Positions 38,526 through 47,964 of a DNA stretch of 64,000 bases are shown here, piece by piece. The notes below the pieces were generated by a model. The model saw only the letters and a program-made list of their open reading frames with translations. It was not told where the DNA came from and searched no databases. Each line of letters starts with the position of its first letter. Position 1 is the first letter of the stretch. This DNA is from Actinomycetota bacterium. GTDB taxonomy: Bacteria > Actinomycetota > Acidimicrobiia > Acidimicrobiales > Ilumatobacteraceae. The stretch covers positions 62,001 to 126,000 of the forward strand of contig JAPLAA010000060.1 in assembly GCA_026393475.1 (NCBI GenBank), read 5' to 3'. Both the position numbers and the translations under genes were made by a program.

Positions 38526-40085
38526 TCAGTTGACGGCCTTCGCCCTGCCCGCCCAGTAGGGCTCGCGGAGCTTGAACTTCTGCAGCTTGCCGGTCGCGGT
38601 GCGGGCGAGCGCCTCGCGGAACTCGATCTGCTTCGGGCACTTGTACCCGGCGAGCTTGGTCTTGGTGTAGGCGATCAGATCGGCCTCGGAGATCGTCGAC
38701 TCCGGCGTGCGCACGACGAGGGCGAACACGAGCTCGCCCCACTTCTCGTCCGGGATGCCGATGACGGCCACCTCGGCCACCTCGGGATGGCTGAACAGGG
38801 CGTCCTCGACCTCGATCGAGCTGACGTTCTCGCCGCCGGAGATGATCACGTCCTTCTTGCGGTCGCTGATCGTCACGTAGCACTCGTCGTCGAGGATGCC
38901 GCCGTCGCCCGTGTGGAAGAAGTCGGGGCCATCCGGGTCGTCGCTCACCGAGTGGATCGCGCCGGCCGTCGCGTCGGGCTGCTCCCAGTAGCCGGCCATC
39001 ACGTGGTTGCCGCGGGCGGCGATCTCGCCGTCGGGGGTGATGCGGATGTCGACGCCGATCGCCGGTGCGCCGGCGCGGCTGAGCTTCGCCGCCCGATCGG
39101 CGGGGGTGAGGTCGTCGAGCTCTGCCCGGCCGCGGTTCATCGTCAGCAGCGGCGTGGTCTCGGTGAGCCCGTAGATCTGGATGAACTCCCAGCCCAGTTC
39201 TGTCTCGATGCGTTCGATCGTCTTCGTGGGCGGCGGTGCGCCGGCGCACACGATGCGCACCAGGTCGCGGCCGGGGATCGGCCCGTCCCAGGTGGCGGCG
39301 GCGTCGAGGACCATGTTGGCCACGGCCGGGGCGCCGCACAGCACGGTGACGCCGTGTTCGTCGATGCGGCGCAGGATCTCGGCGCCGTCGATCTTGCGGA
39401 TGATCACCTGCGTCGCACCCATGCCCGTGGCGGCGTAGAGCACACCCCAACCGTTGCAATGGAACTGGGGGAGCGTGTGCAGGTAGACGTCGCGATCGGA
39501 GATCCCGAGCTGCCACCCGAACGTCGTGGCGTTGAGCCAGATGTTGCGGTGGGTGAGCTGCACGCCCTTCGGCCGGGCCGTGGTGCCGCTCGTGTAGTTG
39601 ATGGTCGCCGTCGCGTCCTCGTCGGAGGTCCACGGTTGCGGCTCGACGTCGTAGCGCATGAGCTCGTGGTCGGCCTCGGTGCCGATGATGAAACGGTGCT
39701 CGCACTCGACGTCGGCCAGTGCGTCGGCGAGCTCCGGGTCGATGAGCAGCACGCGCGCGCCGCTGTGTTCGACGATGTAGCGGACCTCCTCCGCGACGAG
39801 CCGGAAGTTGATCGGCACGAGGACCCGGCCCGAGCCGCTCACACCGAACAGGGCGGTGAGGAGGCGGGCCGAGTTGTGGCTGACCATCGCGACCCGTTCA
39901 CCGACGCCGATGCCCATGGCATCGAGGCCGGCGGCCATGGCGCGGGCACGTTGGGCGACCTGGGCGTAGGTGAGCGTCCCCCAGGACTCGGCGGGCTGAT
40001 CGGGCTCGTCGACGATGCCGATCCGCTTGGGATAGACGAGCTCGGCGCGACGGAGGAAGTCGTTGACGGTGAGTGCGACCTTCAT
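38526..40085 (-). CDS. AMP-dependent acyl-CoA synthetase
   Basis: A 519-aa ANL-superfamily ligase that activates a carboxylic acid, probably a medium- or long-chain fatty acid, to its CoA thioester. The P-loop is INYTSGTTARPKGVQLTH (about 168-185), the adenylate motif IYGLTETTP, the hinge TGDGGILDDECYVTISDRKKDVI and the catalytic lysine TATGKLQKFKL near the end. The acid specificity is not readable. ATG 40085 has AACGAT seven bases upstream. In-frame starts further upstream add about 46 residues of low-complexity, Arg-rich sequence. Confidence 0.9.
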   Translation of the reverse strand: MKVALTVNDFLRRAELVYPKRIGIVDEPDQPAESWGTLTYAQVAQRARAMAAGLDAMGIGVGERVAMVSHNSARLLTALFGVSGSGRVLVPINFRLVAEEVRYIVEHSGARVLLIDPELADALADVECEHRFIIGTEADHELMRYDVEPQPWTSDEDATATINYTSGTTARPKGVQLTHRNIWLNATTFGWQLGISDRDVYLHTLPQFHCNGWGVLYAATGMGATQVIIRKIDGAEILRRIDEHGVTVLCGAPAVANMVLDAAATWDGPIPGRDLVRIVCAGAPPPTKTIERIETELGWEFIQIYGLTETTPLLTMNRGRAELDDLTPADRAAKLSRAGAPAIGVDIRITPDGEIAARGNHVMAGYWEQPDATAGAIHSVSDDPDGPDFFHTGDGGILDDECYVTISDRKKDVIISGGENVSSIEVEDALFSHPEVAEVAVIGIPDEKWGELVFALVVRTPESTISEADLIAYTKTKLAGYKCPKQIEFREALARTATGKLQKFKLREPYWAGRAKAVN

Positions 40086-40092
40086 GGATCGC

Positions 40093-40098
40093 ATCGTT
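40093..40098 (-). promoter_or_regulatory. -10 box of the acyl-CoA synthetase gene
   Basis: AACGAT (minus) ends 7 nt before ATG 40085, a leaderless arrangement. Confidence 0.4.
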
Positions 40099-40536
40099 GC
40101 AGATCGGCTGCCATCGGCGAACAGGCGGCGGGCGGGCGACGGACCGAGGTGCCGGCGTCCGTCGGACCGAGGACCTGCGCGAGACCCCGTCCGGAGGGGC
40201 CCCCGAAGGCCGTTCGGCGCCACAAGGTTCGGTCAAGAACGACCGCGCAGAACGTGCGGGTGCGGCGCTGCGGGGGCGTGTGGCGCGGCCGTCCCAGGGG
40301 TCGTCCGCGGGCTCGAACGCCGACCTCGACCATCCACGATCCGTGGCGTCGGGCGCCGTCGAGAACCGCCGCCGATCCGCTGGTGACACGGGCTCGGTGG
40401 TGATGACCTGGTCCGATTCGCTCGTTGGGCTCCCGACGTCGACGGCCGCGGACGAGGCCGACCGTCAACGAACGTTCAACCGTTCACGCAGCGTGGCGAA
40501 TCGCTCGGCATCGCCGACCGGTAGTCGTAGGGCCCA

Positions 40537-40565
40537 TTGACGAAGGTCTTAGGTCCTGGTTCATT
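40537..40565 (+). promoter_or_regulatory. Candidate promoter of the multicopper operon
   Basis: TTGACG (40537-40542), 17-nt spacer, TTCATT (40560-40565), about 57 nt before ATG 40622. The -10 is weak. The remaining 40086-40536 gap holds a CGTTCA direct repeat (40473, 40481) and nothing else I can support. Confidence 0.35.
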
Positions 40566-40621
40566 GTCGCCCAGCAGACCTGCCGAGTTCCCGGCGGTCC
40601 GTATTCGGGCGGAGGTAATCC

Positions 40622-43600
40622 ATGCACAAGCGTGCTTCGACGCGCCGCGTCATCGGTGCATTCATCGGTGTCGGCTTGGCGGTGGCTGGGGTGGTGATCC
40701 CCACAGGCGTGCCGTCACCGGTGTCGATCGCCGCAGGGCCGACCGGCACGGTGCGGCTCTCGGTGGTCAGTGCGACCACGAGCGCACCGGTGCTCCCGTT
40801 CCGGGACTTCGCCGTGACGACCGGTCAGCCGATCACCGGGTTCCACTGGATCGTCAACGAGGACAGCATCGGCGATCCCAGCTACGACGAGGCGAACTGC
40901 CTCCCCGCCTCGGCCCGCGACGCCATCACACCGAACGCCGGCACGGGCGACTTCCCCGCATCGTGCACGTGGCCGTCGATCCGTGCGATCGACGGCCACA
41001 GCCGCGTCGTCGCGACCGGCGATCAGAGCGACTGGCCGTCCGCCGGACTCGGGTTGCCGAACGGCGACTACCTCGTCTCGGTCACCGCCGACGGCTTCAA
41101 GATCGACGGCGCCCACTTCACCGTGAACGGCGAGACGCCACAGGCGCCCCTGGCCGTGCGGGTGCAGATGAACGCGCTGCCGCTGCCGACGGCGACGGTG
41201 CGCGTGAACATCTTCAACGACAACGCGTCGACCAACGGCCAGTACGACGGCGAGCCCGAGAGCACGACCGACATGTCCGGCTTCAGCGTGCACCTCAACG
41301 ACGTCGCCGGCGAGGTCGAGTTCGACGTGTACGGCAACCCGCTGTGCACCGAGTACGAGACCGACGGCAACGGCCGGATGATCTACGACGGTGACGGCGC
41401 CCCGATCCCCATGACGCTCGACAACGGCGGCACGACGGGCGGCCATCTGCCCGGCAGCTGGACCGGGTGCATCTCCGGCCCCGACGGCCAGGTCGCGATC
41501 CCGAACCTCGGACCGAACCGGTACGCGGCGACGGTCTCGCCGCCCGACCCCCAGGACGCCGGCGCCGCCGACGCACCGTGGATCCAGACCACCACCCTCG
41601 AAGGCGGCAAGGACTGGGACACCTGGAACATGGAGGGCTCGACCGGCTTCGACACCGAGCTCGTCGTCGGCGGCGAAGCCACGCCGTTCGTCAACTTCGG
41701 CTTCGTCAAGCAGCAGAACTCGCTCACCCGCAACCGGCCCGGCAGCATCACCGGCCGTCTCATGGTCGGCCGTACCTACGTGGCCCAGACCGGCGGCGTC
41801 CCGAACCCCGGCACAATTTGGGGCGGCGGCACCGGCACGGTGCTCGAGCGTCCCGTCGAGGACGGCTGGGTCTCCCTCGCCTGCCTCACCGGCTGCCCCA
41901 ACCTCCAGGCCGATCAGGCCGTCTATGTGCAGCCGGCGGCCGCCGACGGCACCTTCACGATCCCCAACGTCCCCAACGGCACCTACATGCTCACCGTGTG
42001 GAACGAGGCGATCGACCGCCTCCTCGACACCGTGCAGGTCACGGTGGCCGGCGGACGCATCGACCTCGGCGCCTTCCCCCTCGCCGGATGGTTCACCGAC
42101 CTCGAGGGGTCGGTCTTCCTCGATGCGAACGGCAACGGCAAGCGCGAGCCCAACGAAGCCGGCGTGCCGAACTTCGGCCTCACCCTCCGCACGAGGGTGA
42201 ACACCCTGCAGGACCAGGGCGCGGCGACCGCCGCGACCGGTCCCGACGGCGACTGGTCGATGGCCGCCTACCCGCTCGGGCAGTTCCTGATCCTCGAGGC
42301 GTACCACCCCGCCTACACCACGACCGGCATCACCTGGAAGCTCGGCAACGAGTCGACCAGCCACACCCAGCTCACCGACCAGGTCGACTGGAACGTCCTC
42401 AACATCTTCGGCCTCGGTGGCAAGGTCGACATCGGCGTGCAGCCCTACGCCCCCGGCACCAACGGCGGCATCGTCGGCACCGTCAGCTACGACGTCACCC
42501 GCAACGAGCTCAACCCCCGCAACGCGGCCACCGAGGACTGGCAGCCGGGCGTGCCCGACATGACCATGCAGCTGTGGCGGCCCGCCAGGAACCCCGACGG
42601 CACGTTCCGGACCGTCGGCACCGGTGCCAACACGGGTGCGGTCGTCCAGTTGTGCGGCGCCACCGGCAACACCGCCCGACCGCTCGCCCAGTACGGCACC
42701 GTCGACGCCCCGGGTGGCTGCGATCCGCTCCAGGCCCCGCAGACCACCGAGCACTGGACCCGCCCCGAGGGCTGCATCGCCCGCACCGCCGACGGCACGC
42801 CGGCCTACACCCAGGCCTTCGTCAACGACGGCACCGGCCCCTGCATCGAAGCCCCCATGACGAGCGTGCAGGTCGGCACCAACGGCGAGGTCGACGGCAA
42901 CTACGGCTTCGGCGATCTCGGCACCGGCGACTACCTCGTCGAGGCGATCCCGCCCACCGACGCTGCGGTCGCAGCACTCAACGGACGGTCGGCGAAGCCG
43001 ATCTACCGGTTCACCGACGAGACCTCGATCAACGTGTTCCAGGGCGACAGCTACGTGTCGCAGGACGGCGTCACCTACGACGGTTCCGCTGCCGGTGACC
43101 CCACCGCCGTCGCCCAGGCGAACTATCGCGAGAACACGAGCGACTCCGCCTGCGCTGGCGCACTGCACACCGTGCACGTGACCGACCAGACCTTCATCGA
43201 CAACGGCGGCAGCCCTGCCGAAGGCCTCCAGCGACCTGCCTGCAACGTCAAGTTGGTGCGGGTCCAGCCCCGGCGTTCGATCGCCCCGATCTTCCACGTC
43301 TACACCGACGTCCCGATCCCGACCCGCTTCCTCGGCTACATCATCGACGACCTCAACGTCTCGACGAACCCGAAGTCGACCGTGTTCGGTGAGAAGACCG
43401 GCATGGCGAACGTGCCCGTCGGCATCTACGACTACACCGGCCGCCTCGTGCACACCGCCGAGTCCGACCACAACGGCTACTACGAGGTGCTGCTGCCCTC
43501 GACCGACACGATCGCCTGCCCGACCCCGTCGGGCGTGTGCCCCAACGTGTACCGGCTCGTCGGCAACGACCCCGGCCAACTCACCCACCCCAACGCCAAC

Positions 43601-46600
43601 TACAACCCCCAGTACCGCACCATCGGTACCGAGTTCCAGGGGTGGCCCGGCGTCATCCACCCGGTCGACCAGGCGCCGAGCCGTGTCGCCGCCTCGTTCC
43701 AGCTGCCCGGCAGCCAGACGAGCATCCCGCCGGCCTGCGCGGTCGCGGCGACCACGCCGCAGTTCTACGCCATCGACAAGCCCTACGGTGCGCCCGGCTC
43801 CGGCCCCTACACGATCACCGGATCGGGGTTCGGCACGACGGCGGGCACCCTGGTGCTCGGCTCGGCGAGCCTCCGTTCGGACAACGTCACCACGTGGACC
43901 GACACACGCATCGTGTTCACGCTGCCGACCAACGCACCCGTCGGACCACAGGCGATGCGCATCGTCACCACGGCCCGAGCCGAGGCGACCAACATCATCA
44001 CGTTCCACGTGATCGGTGCCGGCTACCAGCCCACCGTGCTCGAGGTCGGCGTCGGCAAGACGTACGACCCGTCGAGCGACGACCCGCAGGGCACCGGCGT
44101 CCGAGCGATCCAACGTGCGCTCGATGCCGCACACGGCATCGCCAGCCCGCTGGTGGTCGTGTACCCGAACACGGCGGCCCAGTTCGCCTCGTTCAACCCC
44201 GACCGGGCGTACTTCGAGAACCTCGTCGTGCACAGCAAGGTCAAGCTGCAGGGCGTCGGTCCGGGCGGTCCGGGCGTGCCCGGCTCGCGGATCGACGGCC
44301 GCTACTTCTGGACCGGCGACGCCAACGGTGACGGCATCTACGCCCAGAACTGGCTCGCCAAGGTCGCGGCTCTGCCGGTCGTCGGCAACCCGACCGTCGC
44401 GGTCGGCCAGGTCGTCCTCGTTCGGCCCGAAGCAGCGACGCAGTTCGACGGCACCTTCACGGCCGCCATCGACGGCTTCACCATCACCGGCGGCGACCAG
44501 CAGGGCTTCCCGACGAACCTCAACTACCTCGGCGGCGGCCAGAACGGCACCCCGCGGCCCGGTGTCACCAACGTCGAGACCCAGGGCGGCGGCGTGTTCC
44601 TCAACGCCTACGCCCAGAACACGGTGATCTCGAACAATGTGTTCACCGCCAACGGCGGCACCTTCGGTGGCGCCGTCCGGGTGGGCAACCCCGACCTCGG
44701 CAACGGTGCCGGCCCCAATGGCACGGAGAACGTGCAGCTGGCCGACAACCACAACCGGGCCGTCAAGGTGCTCCACAACCGCATCGTCGCCAACGGCGGC
44801 ACGAACCTCGCCGGCGCCATCGGCATCTTCTACGGCGCCGACGGCTACGAGGTCGCCAACAACGACATCTGCGGCAACACCAGCGCCGAGTACGGCGGTG
44901 GCATCACCCACTACGGCCGGAGCCCCGGTGGTCGCATCCACCACAACCGGATCATCTTCAACCAGGCCTACGACGAGGCCGGCGGCATCATGATCGCCGG
45001 CGAACTCTCGGCGAACACCTCGGTCCTGTCGAGCGGTTCCGGTGCGGTCAGCATCGACCACAACGACATCGAGTCCAACCTGTCGAACGACGACGGAGGC
45101 GGCATCCGCTTCCTCATGGCCGCCGGTCAGCAGAACGACACGATGACCGTGTTCGACAACATCGTCGCCAACAACGTGGCCACCCACGAGGGCGGTGGCA
45201 TCGCCATCGACAACACGCCCGACGTGCGCATCGTCAACAACACCATCGTGAAGAACGTCACGACGGCGACGGCGATGACGAGCACGGGTGCCCCGGCACC
45301 GGCGGGTGTGTCGACCGGTGCGAACAGCGCCGTGCTGCAGGCTCGTCTGAACCGGCTCTACGGCAACAACCGTTCGCCGAAGTTCTCGAACCCGGTCCTG
45401 CTGAACAACGTGTTCGCCGACAACCGGGCCGGACGATGGACCGCCAACGGTGTGGCCGGCATCGGCCTGCCGGGTGACGCGAGCGCACCGCTCCGTTGGG
45501 ACGTGGGCGCCGGTGACGGCAGCGGCCGCCCGACCGTGTTCGGATCGACGGTCGACTCGTCGCCCGCCAACCCGCTCTACGGCACGGCCGGCGGCTTCGT
45601 CCTCGGCACCGGCTCGACCGACCTGCAGGCGAACGGCAACAGCGGCATCGCCAAGATCGGCTTCGTCCGCACGTTCGACACCCAGGTGTCGGTCGCCAAC
45701 TGGCGGACGTTCCCCACGTTCCGTCCGGCGGCGATCGTGAACGTCGACCAGCCGATGGCCCAGGAGGCGAACTACCACCTGGACGCCACCCGCCCGGGCA
45801 TCGCGGTGACCCCCACCGACGTCGTCGTCGATCGTGGCCTCACCACGCTCGCCGCCAACCAGGTGACCCCGTACCCGGCGCAGACGCCGCCGGCCACGGA
45901 CATCGACGACAGCACCCGCCCGACGGGTGCAGGCATCGACCGTGGCGCCGACGAGCTCGCCCCGCTGCCGGCGCTGCCGACGGAGCTGCCCGCTCCGCCG
46001 CCCCCGCCGCCCGCAACGGTCCCGTTGCTCGACAACTTCAACCGTGCGGGCGGGTTCACCGGTCTGCTCGGCAACAACTGGACCTACCGAACCGGCATCG
46101 CCTACACGCTGAACACCGGGTCCAACAACGCCGCCAGCAACCAGGTGCGAGGGGGGACGGCCGGTTTCGCACTGTGGAACCAGTCGCTCGCAGGAACCAA
46201 CCAGGCCGTCGGCATCACGATGACCGAGACGCCCGGCGCCAACCAGGGGTTCGGGCTCCTGCTCAAGGCGAACGGGACGACCAGCTTCGGCTTCGCCGGC
46301 CTCACGTCGGCACCCACCCGGTTCATCGAGGTGCGCTTCGCCCGCCAGTCGGGCACCGCCACCTCGGCCACCGGCACGGTCGGCATCGGCTACGGCGTCA
46401 CCACCGGCGGCAACAACGGCGGGACGACCACGACGCTCACCAACACGCCGAACGTCACGCTCGCCCGTGGTGACCGGCTGCTGGCGACGGCCTCGAGCAC
46501 CGGCGTCGTCCGGCTCTACGTCAACGACGTCCTCGTGGCGAGCGCCCAGCTCGTCGCCCCCGGCTGGCAGGCGGCCTGGAACACCACTGGCGGCCAGGTC

Positions 46601-46675
46601 GGCCTCCGCTACTTCACCGGCAACAACGCCGGCACCTCGCTTCGTCTCGACGACTTCCTCGGAGGCAACCAATGA
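40622..46675 (+). CDS. Giant secreted beta-helix/SdrD-B-like surface protein
   Basis: A 2017-aa exported protein, first gene of the multicopper operon. A signal peptide (VIGAFIGVGLAVAGVVI) follows a basic start, and GGAGGT precedes ATG 40622. Several carboxypeptidase-regulatory or SdrD-B-like modules fill the first half (GSVFLDANGNGKREPNEAGVP at about 496). An IPT/TIG domain lies at about 1045-1135 and a right-handed parallel beta-helix at about 1190-1610 (repeats such as DGGGIRF and EGGGIAIDNTP, NNTIV). A Pro-rich linker and a lectin-like C-terminal domain follow (DNFNRAGGFTGLLGNNW, from about 1799). No sortase motif. A scaffold or polysaccharide-binding role is likely, but no lyase residues were identified. 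Confidence 0.85.
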   Translation: MHKRASTRRVIGAFIGVGLAVAGVVIPTGVPSPVSIAAGPTGTVRLSVVSATTSAPVLPFRDFAVTTGQPITGFHWIVNEDSIGDPSYDEANCLPASARDAITPNAGTGDFPASCTWPSIRAIDGHSRVVATGDQSDWPSAGLGLPNGDYLVSVTADGFKIDGAHFTVNGETPQAPLAVRVQMNALPLPTATVRVNIFNDNASTNGQYDGEPESTTDMSGFSVHLNDVAGEVEFDVYGNPLCTEYETDGNGRMIYDGDGAPIPMTLDNGGTTGGHLPGSWTGCISGPDGQVAIPNLGPNRYAATVSPPDPQDAGAADAPWIQTTTLEGGKDWDTWNMEGSTGFDTELVVGGEATPFVNFGFVKQQNSLTRNRPGSITGRLMVGRTYVAQTGGVPNPGTIWGGGTGTVLERPVEDGWVSLACLTGCPNLQADQAVYVQPAAADGTFTIPNVPNGTYMLTVWNEAIDRLLDTVQVTVAGGRIDLGAFPLAGWFTDLEGSVFLDANGNGKREPNEAGVPNFGLTLRTRVNTLQDQGAATAATGPDGDWSMAAYPLGQFLILEAYHPAYTTTGITWKLGNESTSHTQLTDQVDWNVLNIFGLGGKVDIGVQPYAPGTNGGIVGTVSYDVTRNELNPRNAATEDWQPGVPDMTMQLWRPARNPDGTFRTVGTGANTGAVVQLCGATGNTARPLAQYGTVDAPGGCDPLQAPQTTEHWTRPEGCIARTADGTPAYTQAFVNDGTGPCIEAPMTSVQVGTNGEVDGNYGFGDLGTGDYLVEAIPPTDAAVAALNGRSAKPIYRFTDETSINVFQGDSYVSQDGVTYDGSAAGDPTAVAQANYRENTSDSACAGALHTVHVTDQTFIDNGGSPAEGLQRPACNVKLVRVQPRRSIAPIFHVYTDVPIPTRFLGYIIDDLNVSTNPKSTVFGEKTGMANVPVGIYDYTGRLVHTAESDHNGYYEVLLPSTDTIACPTPSGVCPNVYRLVGNDPGQLTHPNANYNPQYRTIGTEFQGWPGVIHPVDQAPSRVAASFQLPGSQTSIPPACAVAATTPQFYAIDKPYGAPGSGPYTITGSGFGTTAGTLVLGSASLRSDNVTTWTDTRIVFTLPTNAPVGPQAMRIVTTARAEATNIITFHVIGAGYQPTVLEVGVGKTYDPSSDDPQGTGVRAIQRALDAAHGIASPLVVVYPNTAAQFASFNPDRAYFENLVVHSKVKLQGVGPGGPGVPGSRIDGRYFWTGDANGDGIYAQNWLAKVAALPVVGNPTVAVGQVVLVRPEAATQFDGTFTAAIDGFTITGGDQQGFPTNLNYLGGGQNGTPRPGVTNVETQGGGVFLNAYAQNTVISNNVFTANGGTFGGAVRVGNPDLGNGAGPNGTENVQLADNHNRAVKVLHNRIVANGGTNLAGAIGIFYGADGYEVANNDICGNTSAEYGGGITHYGRSPGGRIHHNRIIFNQAYDEAGGIMIAGELSANTSVLSSGSGAVSIDHNDIESNLSNDDGGGIRFLMAAGQQNDTMTVFDNIVANNVATHEGGGIAIDNTPDVRIVNNTIVKNVTTATAMTSTGAPAPAGVSTGANSAVLQARLNRLYGNNRSPKFSNPVLLNNVFADNRAGRWTANGVAGIGLPGDASAPLRWDVGAGDGSGRPTVFGSTVDSSPANPLYGTAGGFVLGTGSTDLQANGNSGIAKIGFVRTFDTQVSVANWRTFPTFRPAAIVNVDQPMAQEANYHLDATRPGIAVTPTDVVVDRGLTTLAANQVTPYPAQTPPATDIDDSTRPTGAGIDRGADELAPLPALPTELPAPPPPPPATVPLLDNFNRAGGFTGLLGNNWTYRTGIAYTLNTGSNNAASNQVRGGTAGFALWNQSLAGTNQAVGITMTETPGANQGFGLLLKANGTTSFGFAGLTSAPTRFIEVRFARQSGTATSATGTVGIGYGVTTGGNNGGTTTTLTNTPNVTLARGDRLLATASSTGVVRLYVNDVLVASAQLVAPGWQAAWNTTGGQVGLRYFTGNNAGTSLRLDDFLGGNQ

Positions 46676-47964
46676 GCAGCTCCATCCACGAGGGCGCCCC
46701 GGCGCAGCCGGAACGCCGGCTGCTGTCACGGCGCAACCTCCTCATCGGCACCCTCCTGGGTGTCGGCACCGGCCTCGGCATCAGCGCCACGTCCGGTCTG
46801 CGGGCCGCGCCGGCCAGCGGGATCCGGGGGCTCGTGCCCCCGGGTCTCGACCCGGCCCGGGCCGCCGCCCCGGTCCGTCAGGTCGCCCTCGCGGTGACCG
46901 ACGGTTGGGTCGGCATGCCCCAGGGCCTGCCGGCGATCGCCCCCTACTTCCCCGACACGCTCGCACCGGAGCACCTCGACACCTACGTCTTCGGCTTCCG
47001 CGACGTCACCGGTCTCGACCGCACCCAGGTGATGGCCCAGATGGGCAAGGCGCAGATCAGCGCTCCCATCGTCGAGTGCACCGTGGGCGAGGAGCTGTGG
47101 GTCACCCTCAGCAACCTCGGCCTCGTCACCCGACCCGATCTCGTCGACTCGCACACGATGCACTGGCACGGGTTCCGCAACGCGATCCCGTTCTACGACG
47201 GGGTGCCCGAGACCTCGGTCTCGGTGCCGATCGGCCGCGACTTCACCTACGTGTTCCGTCCGAAGGACGCCGGCACGTACATGTACCACTGCCACTTCGA
47301 GGACGTCGAGCACGTCACGATGGGCATGACCGGCATCGTGTTCGTCCGACCGGCGGGCGCGGCGAAGCAGGCGTACGACGCGCCGGACACGGCGTTCGAT
47401 CGTGAGTACGCACTGCTGCTCACCGAGTTCGACCTGAGCGGTCACTGGAACGACGCCCACATCCAGGTGTCGGACTGGACCAACTATCGGCCGAACGTGT
47501 GGCTGATGAACGGTCGGGCCTATCCCGACACCCTCGAGCCGGCCGGTACCCGTGGTGGCGACGGCGACCTGGTGTCCGGGTCGTCGCCCCACCTGCAGTA
47601 CCAGCCGGTGAGCTCCCGCATCGTCGCCAACCCCGGCGACCGGGTGCTCATCCGTCTCGCCAACCTCGGGTTCGAGGAGCAGACGTTGACGTTCCCCGGC
47701 GTGCCGATGCGCACCGTCGGCTCCGACGCCCGCTACCTCGGCCCCTCGCAGCAGACGGTCGCCGACACCGTCGTGCTCGGCGCAGGGGAGAGCCGAGACC
47801 TCGTCATCACCGCTCCGGCGGTCGGGACGTACCCCCTCTACAACACCGATCCTGCGAAGTACCGGGGCGTCCCCGGTGACCAGTGGGCCGGTGGCCAGCG
47901 CACCGAACTCGTCGTCACGGGCACCGCCCCGGCCCAGACGGCACCGAACCAGTGGGAGCTGTGA
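46672..47964 (+). CDS. Two-domain multicopper oxidase, T1 site plus half trinuclear site
   Basis: A 430-aa Tat-exported cupredoxin protein (SRRNLLIGTLLGVG). Domain 1 holds a complete type 1 copper site (H161, C207, H214, M219) and four trinuclear histidines (H164 and H166 of HTMHWHG, H206 and H208 of YHCHFEDVEHVTMGM). Domain 2 is recognisable (NVWLMNGRAYPD, VLIRLANLGFEEQ), but the positions that should give the other four histidines are EEQTLTFPG and LYNTDPAKY, with none. Alone it cannot form a normal trinuclear centre. The start overlaps the giant gene by four bases. The next gene carries the missing half. Confidence 0.9.
   Translation: MSSSIHEGAPAQPERRLLSRRNLLIGTLLGVGTGLGISATSGLRAAPASGIRGLVPPGLDPARAAAPVRQVALAVTDGWVGMPQGLPAIAPYFPDTLAPEHLDTYVFGFRDVTGLDRTQVMAQMGKAQISAPIVECTVGEELWVTLSNLGLVTRPDLVDSHTMHWHGFRNAIPFYDGVPETSVSVPIGRDFTYVFRPKDAGTYMYHCHFEDVEHVTMGMTGIVFVRPAGAAKQAYDAPDTAFDREYALLLTEFDLSGHWNDAHIQVSDWTNYRPNVWLMNGRAYPDTLEPAGTRGGDGDLVSGSSPHLQYQPVSSRIVANPGDRVLIRLANLGFEEQTLTFPGVPMRTVGSDARYLGPSQQTVADTVVLGAGESRDLVITAPAVGTYPLYNTDPAKYRGVPGDQWAGGQRTELVVTGTAPAQTAPNQWEL

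Noticed and set aside
40086-40621. Several short frames in the gap before the giant gene
   Set aside because: Arg-rich translations, no ribosome sites, no homology, and overlap with the promoter region.
40715-46729. Open reading frame of about 2000 codons on the minus strand, opposite the giant protein gene
   Set aside because: Its translation is low-complexity Arg/Gly/Val/Asp sequence typical of the antisense frame of GC-rich genes. The plus strand has a signal peptide, a ribosome site and recognisable domains.
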